A stretch of DNA of 64,000 nucleotides from Rhizobium indicum (lineage in GTDB: Bacteria > Pseudomonadota > Alphaproteobacteria > Rhizobiales > Rhizobiaceae). Positions 25,682 to 33,861 of this stretch are shown here, in pieces (the stretch's first letter is position 1; each line of letters starts with the position of its first letter). The notes below the pieces were generated by a model. That model had not been told where the DNA came from and searched no databases. It saw nothing but the letters and a program-made list of their open reading frames with translations. The stretch is from the NCBI RefSeq assembly GCF_005862305.2, contig NZ_CP054021.1, positions 4,009,501 through 4,073,500 on the forward strand, written 5' to 3'. A program made the translations under genes and the position numbers.

Positions 25682-26596
25682 ATGAGTGACAACGGCGATC
25701 TTACGGTTCGCAAGCTGGCGATGTGGGGCATTCCGCTGTCGCTCGGCGTCATGGGGCTGAAGATGGTGGCCTGGTGGGTCACAGGGTCGGTGGCGCTGCT
25801 GTCGGACGGGCTCGAATCGTCGGTCAACGTCGTTGCCGCTTTCATCGCCTTCTTCGTCATCCGCTATGCGCAGAAGCCGGCCGATCACGACCATCCCTTC
25901 GGTCATCACAAGGCGGAATATCTGTCTGCCGTCACCGAGGGCGTGCTGATCGTCGTCGCCGCCCTGCTGATCGTCAACGAGGCGGTTGGTTATCTCGCCG
26001 AGCCGCGCATGCTGGACGCACCCGTGCTCGGCCTTGCGATCAACTTCGCGGCCGGTGTCATCAATGCGATCTGGGCGCGGTTGCTGATCCGGACTGGACG
26101 CAGACATCGCTCGGCAGCGCTGACGGCGGATGGACAGCATATCATGTCCGACGTCGTGACCTCCGTCGGCGTGCTCGTTGGCCTGCTGCTGGCGCTGGCA
26201 ACGGGATATGCGATCTTCGACCCGGTGCTTGCCATTCTCGTTGCCGTCAACATCCTCTATCAGGGTTGGAAGGTGATCTCGCAATCGATCGGCGGGCTGA
26301 TGGACCAGGCAGTCGAGCCGCAGGAGGAGGAGGCGATCAAGCAGGCGATCGCCAGCCACGCGGCGGGCTCGATCGGCGTGCATGACCTGAAAACGAGGCG
26401 GGCGGGCACCGTCACCTTCATCGATTTCCACATGGTGGTGCCCGGCGGGATGTCGGTGCGGCAGGCGCATGATATATGCGACCGCCTTGAGGATGCCATC
26501 AGGGCGGTGCACGAGGGCGCCACCATTGCAATTCATGTGGAACCGGAGGGCGAAAAGGCTCACGGCATCCGCGTCAAAGTCGTCAAGGAGGCATAA
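25682..26596 (+). CDS. Cation diffusion facilitator family metal transporter
   Basis: A 304-residue CDF exporter of divalent metals across the inner membrane, using the proton gradient. About six hydrophobic segments end near 200; the cytoplasmic C-terminal domain ([24 protein letters not shown]...[25 protein letters not shown]) follows. Metal-site signatures are DGLESSVN in helix 2, [10 protein letters not shown], and HIMSDV in helix 5. In helix 2 the usual DxxxD reads DGLES, so the second Asp is replaced; the metal (Zn, Fe, Mn or Co) cannot be assigned. Start ATG 25682 has GGGGA upstream. The stop overlaps the queF start by one base. Confidence 0.9.
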   Translation: MSDNGDLTVRKLAMWGIPLSLGVMGLKMVAWWVTGSVALLSDGLESSVNVVAAFIAFFVIRYAQKPADHDHPFGHHKAEYLSAVTEGVLIVVAALLIVNEAVGYLAEPRMLDAPVLGLAINFAAGVINAIWARLLIRTGRRHRSAALTADGQHIMSDVVTSVGVLVGLLLALATGYAIFDPVLAILVAVNILYQGWKVISQSIGGLMDQAVEPQEEEAIKQAIASHAAGSIGVHDLKTRRAGTVTFIDFHMVVPGGMSVRQAHDICDRLEDAIRAVHEGATIAIHVEPEGEKAHGIRVKVVKEA

Positions 26597-27060
26597 TGCC
26601 GAATACCGATGTTTCCAGCCTGTCGATGCTGGGCCAGCAAACCGAAACAGCGCAGTCGCCGGAGGAGGCGGTGCTTGAAAAAGTGCCGTCCAACCATGCC
26701 GGCACCGATTACGTCGTGCGCTTTACCGCGCCGGAATTCACCTCGCTCTGCCCGATGACCGGGCAGCCGGATTTTGCCCATATCGTCATCGACTACATTC
26801 CGGGCGAATGGCTGGTGGAATCGAAGTCGCTGAAGCTCTTCCTGCATTCCTTCCGCAATCACGGCGCTTTCCACGAGGATTGCTCGGTCTATATCGCCAA
26901 GCGCATCGTCGAGCTACTCGATCCCCGGTGGCTCAGGATCGGCGCCTACTGGTATCCGCGCGGCGGCATTCCGATCGATGTTTTCTGGCAGACGGGCAAG
27001 CCGCCGGAAGGCGTGTGGCTGCCGGAGCAGGGCGTTGCCACCTATCGCGGCCGTGGGTGA
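26596..27060 (+). CDS. queF: preQ0 reductase (NADPH-dependent 7-cyano-7-deazaguanine reductase)
   Basis: A 154-residue type I (short) QueF that reduces preQ0 to preQ1 in queuosine biosynthesis. The catalytic Cys lies in [13 protein letters not shown], and the QueF signature ESKSLKLF is present, followed by [13 protein letters not shown]. Its ATG shares a base with the stop of the CDF gene (TAATG), so it is translationally coupled to it. I see no preQ1 riboswitch in front of the CDF gene. Confidence 0.95.
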   Translation: MPNTDVSSLSMLGQQTETAQSPEEAVLEKVPSNHAGTDYVVRFTAPEFTSLCPMTGQPDFAHIVIDYIPGEWLVESKSLKLFLHSFRNHGAFHEDCSVYIAKRIVELLDPRWLRIGAYWYPRGGIPIDVFWQTGKPPEGVWLPEQGVATYRGRG

Positions 27061-27082
27061 GCCGCGGTGGGGCGCAGCCCGA

Positions 27083-27107
27083 GCAATCGATCCAGTGAAT
27101 CGATTGC
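27083..27107. repeat. Short perfect palindrome after queF
   Basis: GCAATCGAT (27083-27091) and ATCGATTGC (27099-27107) form a 9-bp stem with a 7-nt loop. There is no T tract. It lies between the convergent queF and DUF2076 genes and may be a small dispersed repeat or a terminator for neither in particular. Confidence 0.45.
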
Positions 27108-27184
27108 AGCGGCGAACGCCCTGAGCCCAAGCGAAGGGCCGGGCAACGGTGCAGCAAACGCTGTCCGTCGCCGGCCCCTAGAAC

Positions 27185-27946
27185 TCACACATCCGTAACG
27201 TCGTCGCCGGACGAGTCGTCGCCATCGTCGTAATCGGCCTGCTGCACGTTGGCGTTATCGTTGTCATCGGCAGCGTTGTCGGAGGCCTGGCGGGTGTCGT
27301 CATTGCCGTAATAGTTGTTGATGACGGTTTCTTCGGTCGGCGCGCTGGCATTGCCGAAGGGGTTGGCGCCGAAGGGCGAGCCCCAGCCGAGCGAGGACAT
27401 GTGGTTGCCGAAGATGCCGCTCAGCGAATTGGCAAGCAGCATGCCGCCGGCAACGCCCGCCGCTGTGCCGAGCGCGCCGCGCAGGAAGCTACCGCCGGCG
27501 GACGGCGCATAAGCCTGCTGGCTCCAGGGGCCGGTCGGCTGCTGCGGCATCTGACGGACATCGCCACCGCGGGTATCGTCATATTGCGACTGAGAGGCCT
27601 GGCGCGGCGCGCTGCCCCAGGGACCGGGAACGGGTGCCGACTGCTGCGTCTGGCTGGTACCGAAGATTGAGCTCAGGAAGCCGCCGCCCTGTTCGGCCTG
27701 GCGGTGTTCGCTCTCGCCGGCTTCCAGCTGGTGGACACGCTCTTCGAGTTCCTTGATGTGGTTGGCGGCCGCCTCCAGCCCCTTTTCCTGAACGATGACG
27801 GCCTGGGCCAGATAGTAGGTAGCGGAGGGCTGTTCGCGCGTCGCCTGGTCGATCAGGGCCTCGGCGTCGCGGTCGCGCGGTGTGGCCGCGGCGGTGCGTA
27901 CGCGGTCGAAGAGGGCGGTCAGCAATTGGCGTTCTTCGGGTGACAT
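27185..27946 (-). CDS. DUF2076 family protein
   Basis: A 253-residue protein of the DUF2076 family, function unknown. The N-terminal 80 residues are helical (MSPEERQLLTALFDRVR..., LEAAANHIKELEERVHQLE) with a coiled-coil look. A Gln/Pro/Ser-rich low-complexity middle follows, then a Gly/Ala-rich hydrophobic stretch (GSFLRGALGTAAGVAGGMLLANSLSG) that may associate with membrane, and a very acidic Asp/Asn-rich C-terminus. Similar proteins have been called periplasmic ligand-binding sensors, but there is no signal peptide here. It is monocistronic and convergent with queF. Confidence 0.8.
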   Translation of the reverse strand: MSPEERQLLTALFDRVRTAAATPRDRDAEALIDQATREQPSATYYLAQAVIVQEKGLEAAANHIKELEERVHQLEAGESEHRQAEQGGGFLSSIFGTSQTQQSAPVPGPWGSAPRQASQSQYDDTRGGDVRQMPQQPTGPWSQQAYAPSAGGSFLRGALGTAAGVAGGMLLANSLSGIFGNHMSSLGWGSPFGANPFGNASAPTEETVINNYYGNDDTRQASDNAADDNDNANVQQADYDDGDDSSGDDVTDV

Positions 27947-28178
27947 TGTCCTGCCTCCTAATCATCTGATGCGGCGTTTGCCGCGTGAGGGCTGAGGTAG
28001 GAACCGATTTAGGCTTTTCAAAGCCTTTCGCCGTTACAATTCAGTAAGGCTTGCAGAACGGCGCGCGGCTTCTTAAGGATATCTCCATCGCTTCGGTGCC
28101 TTGTGTTTTTCCCGCATTGTTTTAGGCATTGAGTCGCACTATGTGCGAGGAACCCGAATTCATCTCCAAGAGGTTCGA

Positions 28179-28763
28179 ATGAACGACGAAGACCAGGACG
28201 ACAAGACGAAGGAACTGCCGCTCGGCAAGGAAACGGAGGCGAATCTTTTCAAGTCGCGTTCGATCTTCATCTACGGACCGATCAATCAGGAATTGGCGCA
28301 GAAGGTCTGCTCGCAGCTCGTGGCGCTTGCCGCGGCCAGCGACGAGGACATCCGTATCTATGTCAATTCGCCCGGCGGCCACGTCGAATCCGGCGATTCC
28401 ATTCATGACATGATCAAGTTCATCAAGCCGAAGGTCTGGATGATCGGCACCGGTTGGGTCGCCTCCGCCGGCGCGCTGATCTATGTCGCCACTCCGAAGG
28501 AGCGGCGCCTGTGCCTGCCGAACACGCGCTTCCTGCTGCATCAACCCTCCGGCGGCACGCGCGGAATGGCATCGGACATCGAAATCCAGGCGCGCGAGAT
28601 CATCAAAATGAACGAGCGCCTGAACAGGATCATGGCAGCAGCCACCGGCCAGCCGCTCGACAAGATCGACAAGGATACGGATCGCGACTACTGGCTTTCG
28701 GCCGAAGAGGCGAAGGAGTATGGCCTCGTTTCACGGATCGTCACGTCGCAGGCCGATATCTAA
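28179..28763 (+). CDS. clpP: ClpP-type serine protease subunit (paralogue)
   Basis: A 194-residue ATP-dependent Clp protease proteolytic subunit. The catalytic triad is visible: Ser96 in WVASAGAL, His121 in FLLHQPSGG and Asp170 in [17 protein letters not shown]. The substrate-binding [14 protein letters not shown] is intact. The N-terminal extension [16 protein letters not shown] is charged and longer than that of the main ClpP. No tig, clpX or lon neighbour is present, so it is one of the extra ClpP copies known in rhizobia; its ATPase partner is unknown. Start ATG 28179 follows AAGAGG. A terminator follows. Confidence 0.9.
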   Translation: MNDEDQDDKTKELPLGKETEANLFKSRSIFIYGPINQELAQKVCSQLVALAAASDEDIRIYVNSPGGHVESGDSIHDMIKFIKPKVWMIGTGWVASAGALIYVATPKERRLCLPNTRFLLHQPSGGTRGMASDIEIQAREIIKMNERLNRIMAAATGQPLDKIDKDTDRDYWLSAEEAKEYGLVSRIVTSQADI

Positions 28764-28791
28764 GTTTTATCAGCCAAAGCTGCCAGGAACC

Positions 28792-28830
28792 CGCCCTTGC
28801 CTGCCGATCGCAGGTGAGGGCGTTCTGTTT
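28792..28830 (+). terminator. Terminator after the clpP paralogue
   Basis: A 13-bp stem with two mismatches: CGCCCTTGCCTGC (28792-28804) with GCAGGTGAGGGCG (28810-28822), 5-nt loop, then TTCTGTTTT. Confidence 0.7.
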
Positions 28831-28918
28831 TCGGATAGTGCTTGAACGGAGATGGTCTCCTATCGGCAAGGTCTGAACGGAAAGCACTGAATCCGGACTT
28901 GCGTCTGGGACAACCATC

Positions 28919-30157
28919 ATGCTCCATGCGCCATTCCAGCAGCCTACGAGTCCCGCCATGCTCAAAGATTTTTCCGTCCAGGCCCTGTTCATGGGGCTGC
29001 TGACCGCCTTCGTCGGTTCCGCCAGCTCCTTCGCCGTCGTGCTGCACGGGTTGCAGGCGGTCGGCGCCACGGAGGTGCAGGCGGCTTCCGGGCTGATGGC
29101 ATTGTCGATTTCCATGGGCGTCTGCGCGATCGTGCTCAGTGCCGTGACCCGATTGCCGGTCAGCATCGCCTGGTCGACACCGGGCGCCGCACTGCTGGCA
29201 AGCACCGGGGCGATCGAGGGCGGCTTCAATGCGGCGGTCGGGGCATTCCTGATCTGTGCTGCGCTGATTATCGTTGCTGGGCTGTTCAAGCCGCTCGGGC
29301 GAGCGGTTGCCGCCATTCCGGCACCACTCGCCAATGCGATGCTCGCCGGCGTGCTGATCGGCCTCTGCTTCGCGCCGGTGAAGGCGATCGGCTTCAATCC
29401 GCTGTTCGGCCTGCCGATCGTCGTCGCTTGGATCGTCGTCGGCGCCTTCAAGCGGCTTTGGGCGGTGCCGGCAGCACTCGCGGCCTTCGTGCTGGTGCTC
29501 GCCTTCGGCGTCGATATCCCAGACGGTGCGCTCAGCTCGCTGGAACAATCACTGGTGCCGACGGTGGAAATCGTCCGGCCGGTGTTCAATCTTGCCGGCC
29601 TCATCTCGATCGCGTTGCCGCTCTTCATCGTCACCATGGCCTCGCAGAACATTCCCGGCATCGCGGTGCTGAAGGTCAATCACTACGACCCGAAGCCCGG
29701 TCCGCTCTTTGCCGTCACCGGCTTCTTCTCGCTGCTCTCGGCGCCGTTCGGCGGCCACGCGGTCAATCTGGCTGCGATCACTGCGGCGATGTGCGCGGGG
29801 CAAGATGCCCATGCCGATCCGAAGCGGCGCTACTGGGCATCGCTGATTGCCGGCGTCGGTTATATCATCCTCGGCTTGCTTGCCGGCGCGGTGACGGCCT
29901 TCGTCGCATTGGCGCCTCCCATCCTGATCGAGGCGGTGGCGGGACTGGCGCTGGTCGGCGCCTTCTCGTCCTCGGCAATGTCGGCCTTCCAGGCTCCGGA
30001 CTCACGGGAGGCGGCGGCAATCACCTTCCTCGTCACCGCCTCCGGCGTTTCCTTCGGCGGTATTTCCGGTGCCTTCTGGGGCCTGATCGCGGGTGGGCTG
30101 ATGCTCGCACTGTCTCGGCTGGTGAAGATTTGGAAAGACCGGGCTCAGTCGAGGTAA
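28919..30157 (+). CDS. BenE family transporter (benzoate/H+ symporter type)
   Basis: A 412-residue inner-membrane carrier of the BenE family, with 11-12 hydrophobic segments. Family segments include SIAWSTPGAALLAS, PAPLANAMLAGVLIGLCFAPVKA, LFIVTMASQNIPGIAVLK and the conserved FSLLSAPFGGHAVNLAAITAAMCAG. BenE members carry benzoate and similar aromatic acids with protons; no aromatic catabolic gene is nearby, so the real substrate is open. ATG 28919 has GGGA about 10 nt upstream; ATG 28958 (MLKDFSVQ) is an alternative start. It is monocistronic. Confidence 0.88.
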   Translation: MLHAPFQQPTSPAMLKDFSVQALFMGLLTAFVGSASSFAVVLHGLQAVGATEVQAASGLMALSISMGVCAIVLSAVTRLPVSIAWSTPGAALLASTGAIEGGFNAAVGAFLICAALIIVAGLFKPLGRAVAAIPAPLANAMLAGVLIGLCFAPVKAIGFNPLFGLPIVVAWIVVGAFKRLWAVPAALAAFVLVLAFGVDIPDGALSSLEQSLVPTVEIVRPVFNLAGLISIALPLFIVTMASQNIPGIAVLKVNHYDPKPGPLFAVTGFFSLLSAPFGGHAVNLAAITAAMCAGQDAHADPKRRYWASLIAGVGYIILGLLAGAVTAFVALAPPILIEAVAGLALVGAFSSSAMSAFQAPDSREAAAITFLVTASGVSFGGISGAFWGLIAGGLMLALSRLVKIWKDRAQSR

Positions 30158-30239
30158 CGGAAGCTCGTCGACCGTTGGCGGCGACCAAAAGCCGGGCAAG
30201 GACTTGCCAGCGTCACCGCCCGAGGCTATAAGCGCGGTC

Positions 30240-30365
30240 ATGAAGACCACTGGCGCCAGAATTTCTGACACGATTGCACGCGGCCGCATCGCCCTGCGTG
30301 ACAATACGCGCGCCCTGACCTCGCTTCTTCTCCTCGGCCTTACGCGCGGTTGCCGGGTCCTTTGA
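30240..30365 (+). CDS. Leu-rich leader peptide upstream of leuA
   Basis: A 41-codon frame starting MKTTGARISDT and ending GCRVL. Residues 26-34 hold Leu codons at 26, 29, 30, 31, 32 and 34 (LTSLLLLGL), a run suited to ribosome stalling when charged tRNA-Leu is scarce. It lies 154 nt before leuA and is followed by inverted repeats. The ribosome-binding site is weak (GAGG, 14 nt or more upstream). I infer a leucine attenuation leader. Confidence 0.7.
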   Translation: MKTTGARISDTIARGRIALRDNTRALTSLLLLGLTRGCRVL

Positions 30366-30407
30366 GGAGCGCCCGGCGGCCGAAAGCCCGCCCGGCCATC
30401 GCTCCTC
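30352..30407 (+). promoter_or_regulatory. Candidate attenuation structure upstream of leuA
   Basis: GCCGGG (30352-30357), within the last codons of the leader peptide, can pair with CCCGGC (30372-30377). GAGGAGCG (30364-30371), which overlaps the leader stop codon, can pair with CGCTCCTC (30400-30407) and encloses further GC-rich inverted sequence. There is no good T tract after the second stem, so it is not a plain intrinsic terminator. Confidence 0.45.
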
Positions 30408-30519
30408 GCGACTCACTTTCAAAATTGACCTAACGACCGACAAGGTCCGCATTTGTTTATCGCCAAGCCCGACGTGATCGGCTAAGAGCGGGCAAATGCC
30501 GGGACGAGGAGACGATACG

Positions 30520-32271
30520 ATGGACGCGAAGACGCAATCCCCCCGAGATAAGATGGCCTCCAAGAGCGAGATGAGCCCCGCAAAAGGCATGCCCGACGCC
30601 GCGGTGAAATACCGGGCCTATCCGCAGGTGAACATTCCCGACCGCACATGGCCGACGAAGACCATTACCAAGGCACCGGTCTGGTGCTCGGTCGACCTGC
30701 GCGACGGCAACCAGGCGCTCGTCGACCCGATGGGCCACGATCGCAAGGCGCGGATGTTCCATCTGCTGATCGAGATGGGCTTCAAGGAAATCGAAATCGG
30801 TTTCCCCTCGGCTTCGCAGACCGATTTCGACTTCGCCCGCTGGTGCGTGGAGGAGGGCAATGTGCCCGACGACGTCTCCCTGCAGGTGTTGGTGCAGTGC
30901 CGCCCGGAACTCATCACCCGCACCTTCGAAGCGCTGGAAGGTGCAAACCGGCCGATCGTGCACTTCTACAACTCCACCAGTGAGTTGCAGCGCCGCGTCG
31001 TCTTCGCCAAGGATGTGCAGGGCATCAAGCAGATCGCCGTCGATGCCGCCAAGATGATCACCGATATGGCCACGAAGGCTGGCGGCGGTTACCGTTTCGA
31101 ATATTCGCCGGAGAGCTTTACCGGCACGGAACTCGATGTGGCGCTGGAGATCTGCAACGCCGTCATCGAGGTCGTCAAGCCGACGCCCGATAACAAGCTG
31201 ATTATCAACCTGCCGTCCACCGTCGAGATGGCGACGCCGAACGTCTATGCCGACCAGATCGAATGGATGTGCCGTAACCTCGACAATCGCGAGAACCTGA
31301 TCGTTTCGCTGCATCCGCATAACGACCGCGGCACCGGCATTGCCGCTGCCGAACTGGCACTGCTGGCAGGGGCCGACCGTGTCGAGGGCACGCTGTTCGG
31401 CAATGGCGAGCGCACCGGCAATGTCGACATGGTGACGATGGCGCTGAACATGTTCACGCAAGGCGTCGATCCCGAGATCGACTGCTCGAATATCGAACGC
31501 ATCAAGGAAGTGTTCGAATATTCGAACCAGATGGCAATCGGCGAGCGTCATCCCTACGTCGGCGAGCTGGTCTATACGGCCTTCTCCGGCTCGCATCAGG
31601 ATGCGATCAACAAGGGCATGAAGGCAGCACAGGTCGCCAACCATCCCGTGTGGGAGGTCCCGTACCTGCCGATCGATCCGCGCGATGTCGGTCGTTCCTA
31701 CGAGGCGATCATCCGCATCAACTCTCAGTCCGGCAAGGGCGGAATCGCTTATATCTTGCAGCAGGATTACGGGCTGAACCTGCCGCGTAACCTGCAGGTG
31801 GAATTCCGCGAGGATATCCAGCGTATCACCGACGTAGAGGGCAAGGAGCTTCCGTCCCGGCGCATCTACGACCGCTTCATCGAGCGCTACGTGACACAGC
31901 CGGAAGGGCGCCTGCGCTTCGTCGACCATCACACCTATCCCGACACCGAGCACAAGGGCCAGCGGATCGTTGCAGCCGAGATCACCGACAATGGGGAGAT
32001 CAAGCGCATCGAAGGGCGCGGCAACGGCCCGATCGACGGCTTTATCAATGCGCTGTCGCATTATCTCGGCATCGAGATGTCGGTCGAGGACTATTCCGAG
32101 CATTCGCTCCAGCATGGCTCGAACGCGGCGGCGATCTCTTATGTCGAGACCTCCTATCCCGGCGGCAAACTCTTCGGCGCCGGCATCAATACCAACATCG
32201 TCGCGGCGTCGCTGGAAGCGATCGTCTCGGCCGCCAACCGCGTGCTCGACGTGAAGGCTGGCAAGGCCTGA
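30520..32271 (+). CDS. leuA: 2-isopropylmalate synthase (long, type 2)
   Basis: A 583-residue enzyme that condenses acetyl-CoA with 2-ketoisovalerate, the first step of leucine synthesis. Catalytic barrel: WCSVDLRDGNQALVDPMG at the start, ETIRF-like region replaced by EFSPESFTGT-type sequence (FEYSPESFTGTEL), metal-binding HPHNDRGTG and the GNGERTGNVDM block. The C-terminal LeuA dimer/allosteric domain (about 440-580) would bind leucine. The length and sequence match the actinobacterial/fungal-like type 2 form used by Rhizobiales. I start at MDAKTQSPRDK after GAGGAGA; an ATG eight codons upstream is the alternative. A Leu-rich leader peptide precedes it. Confidence 0.95.
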   Translation: MDAKTQSPRDKMASKSEMSPAKGMPDAAVKYRAYPQVNIPDRTWPTKTITKAPVWCSVDLRDGNQALVDPMGHDRKARMFHLLIEMGFKEIEIGFPSASQTDFDFARWCVEEGNVPDDVSLQVLVQCRPELITRTFEALEGANRPIVHFYNSTSELQRRVVFAKDVQGIKQIAVDAAKMITDMATKAGGGYRFEYSPESFTGTELDVALEICNAVIEVVKPTPDNKLIINLPSTVEMATPNVYADQIEWMCRNLDNRENLIVSLHPHNDRGTGIAAAELALLAGADRVEGTLFGNGERTGNVDMVTMALNMFTQGVDPEIDCSNIERIKEVFEYSNQMAIGERHPYVGELVYTAFSGSHQDAINKGMKAAQVANHPVWEVPYLPIDPRDVGRSYEAIIRINSQSGKGGIAYILQQDYGLNLPRNLQVEFREDIQRITDVEGKELPSRRIYDRFIERYVTQPEGRLRFVDHHTYPDTEHKGQRIVAAEITDNGEIKRIEGRGNGPIDGFINALSHYLGIEMSVEDYSEHSLQHGSNAAAISYVETSYPGGKLFGAGINTNIVAASLEAIVSAANRVLDVKAGKA

Positions 32272-32302
32272 TTTCGGAAGGCTTCAGGCCGCGATCGCAG
32301 CA

Positions 32303-32355
32303 ATTCAAAGTGTTACAGCGTATTATGCGCGTCTGAAAAGACGCGCGGCGCTGTA
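32303..32355. repeat. Palindromic repeat, module B, inside the 3' end of the HxlR gene
   Basis: TACAGCG (32314-32320) pairs with CGCTGTA (32349-32355), enclosing GCGCGTCT-GAAA-AGACGCGC. It matches the copy at 16411 in almost every base. Read on the minus strand it forms the last codons and the stop of the HxlR-type gene. Confidence 0.85.
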
Positions 32356-32726
32356 GCGCGGCGCGGCCTGACGATGCAGTCGGCGATCTCGTCGGCTTCA
32401 TTTCGCGCCTCTGCGTGGCGCTGGCCCCATTGGCAGAGCGCCAGCAGCACCGGTTCGAGACCGAGGCCGAGTTCAGTCGCGCTGTATTCGACACGGGCGG
32501 GGACCTCGGCAAAGACTTGGCGGGCGACCAGCCCATGCTCCTCCATCTCGCGCAGCTGCTGGATCAGCACTTTCTGGGTAATGGCGGGCATCATCCGCTT
32601 CAGCTCCGAAAGACGCTTCGGGCCGGAGAAGACGTAATAGAGGATGATGGGCTTCCAGCGTCCTGAGATCACCTTCAGCGCACGCTCGACCGGCAGCTCG
32701 GGGAGTCTTTTCATCGGCTCAGCCAT
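32313..32726 (-). CDS. HxlR-family transcriptional regulator with a repeat-derived C-terminal tail
   Basis: A 137-residue winged-helix regulator: ALKVISGRWKPIILYYVFSGPKRLSELKRMMPAITQKVLIQQLREMEEHGLV is the HxlR core, followed by the wing EVPARVEYSATELG. It is divergent from the quinone oxidoreductase across 101 bp, the usual layout for an HxlR repressor of a redox gene, and probably controls it. The last about 15 residues ([16 protein letters not shown]) are not part of the family; they are translated from a palindromic repeat that also supplies the stop. The same tail occurs on the glutathionyl-hydroquinone reductase. I start at MAEPMKRLPEL after GGAGGTGACC; an upstream extension of 32 residues crosses the promoter. 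Confidence 0.88.
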   Translation of the reverse strand: MAEPMKRLPELPVERALKVISGRWKPIILYYVFSGPKRLSELKRMMPAITQKVLIQQLREMEEHGLVARQVFAEVPARVEYSATELGLGLEPVLLALCQWGQRHAEARNEADEIADCIVRPRRATAPRVFSDAHNTL

Positions 32727-32827
32727 GGTCACCTCCTGGTGGGTATGGCACGAAAGAGTGTGTATTTTTATGTGATAGTCTATTGCTAAACCTGCCCCAC
32801 GCCAATCAGACGTGAGGTGCATCTGCC

Positions 32828-33808
32828 ATGAAAGCCGTCCAATTCACTCGCTTCGGTCCGCCCGATGTCCTCGAGGTCGTAGAACTGCCGGTGCCCGAGC
32901 CGGGGCCGGGTGAGGTTCTCGTCCGCGTCCATGCAGCGGGTGTCAACTTCTTCGAGGTGTTGATGCGGGCCGACCGTTACGCCGCAACGCCCGACCTGCC
33001 GATGTTTCCCGGTGTCGAGGTCGCGGGTACGATCGAGCGAGCAGGGCCTGGTGCCGACCGCTCGCTCATTGGCATGCGGGTTGCCGTTCCTCTCTTTGCG
33101 ATCGGGCGCGGTTCGGGCGGCTATGCCGAATTCGTCGCGGTCGACGGCGGGGCGGTGATGCAGCTGCCGGATGCGGTTTCTTTCGAGGCGGCTGCCGGGC
33201 CGATGGTGCAGGGGCTGACGGCGCTGCATCTGCTGCGCCGCAGTCCCGCGAAAGGCAAGAATGTTCTCGTGAGTGCGGCAGCGGGCGGTGTCGGGTCGCT
33301 GCTTGTGCAGCTCGCGAGACGTGACGGGGCGAAGATGGTGATCGCGGCGGCGAGCAGTGACGAGAAGAGGGCGCTTTCCCTGTCTCTCGGCGCCGATCAT
33401 GCGGTCGATTATACGGCGCCTGGCTGGCAGGAGGACGTCAAAAGGCTGACCGGAGGGCTCGGCGCGGATATCATCTATGAAACCGTCGGCGGCGTGTTTT
33501 CAAGGGCGGCACTCGATGCGCTGGCGCCTTGCGGCGAGCTGGTGCTGGCGGCGATGGGGCGGTTCGGGCTCGAGGCGGCCGATGTCGAGCACATGCTTGA
33601 CGACAATCAGTCAATCAAGGGATTTTCGTTGCTGCCGCTGCTGACGCCTCAGGGGGTGCGGGAGGATCTTGCCGCGCTCTTCGAGCTTACCGCGGCGGGC
33701 GCCGTGACGGTTATCGACAGCGGTCGTTTCCCACTGCATCAAGCGGCGGAAGCGCATCGCGCCATCGAAGGGCGGCGGGCGGTCGGCAAGGTAGTGCTGG
33801 TGCCTTAA
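32828..33808 (+). CDS. Zinc-free quinone oxidoreductase (MDR superfamily)
   Basis: A 326-residue NADPH-dependent medium-chain reductase like quinone oxidoreductase. It opens with MKAVQFTRFGPPDVLEVVELPVPEPGPGEVLV and has HAAGVNFFEVLMRADRY, the catalytic-domain loop PMFPGVEVAGTIERAGPG and the Rossmann motif AAAGGVGSLLVQLA. No structural or catalytic zinc cysteine set is visible. It would reduce quinones or other electrophiles in the cytoplasm. The adjacent divergent HxlR gene is its likely regulator. Confidence 0.9.
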   Translation: MKAVQFTRFGPPDVLEVVELPVPEPGPGEVLVRVHAAGVNFFEVLMRADRYAATPDLPMFPGVEVAGTIERAGPGADRSLIGMRVAVPLFAIGRGSGGYAEFVAVDGGAVMQLPDAVSFEAAAGPMVQGLTALHLLRRSPAKGKNVLVSAAAGGVGSLLVQLARRDGAKMVIAAASSDEKRALSLSLGADHAVDYTAPGWQEDVKRLTGGLGADIIYETVGGVFSRAALDALAPCGELVLAAMGRFGLEAADVEHMLDDNQSIKGFSLLPLLTPQGVREDLAALFELTAAGAVTVIDSGRFPLHQAAEAHRAIEGRRAVGKVVLVP

Positions 33809-33861
33809 ATCAAAGCGACGCACGATGTCGTACGATACTGCTCGGCATCATGCTCCGGCAA

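Noticed and set aside
30457..32115. Long minus-strand open frame opposite leuA
   Set aside because: Antisense shadow; the forward frame has clear LeuA motifs.
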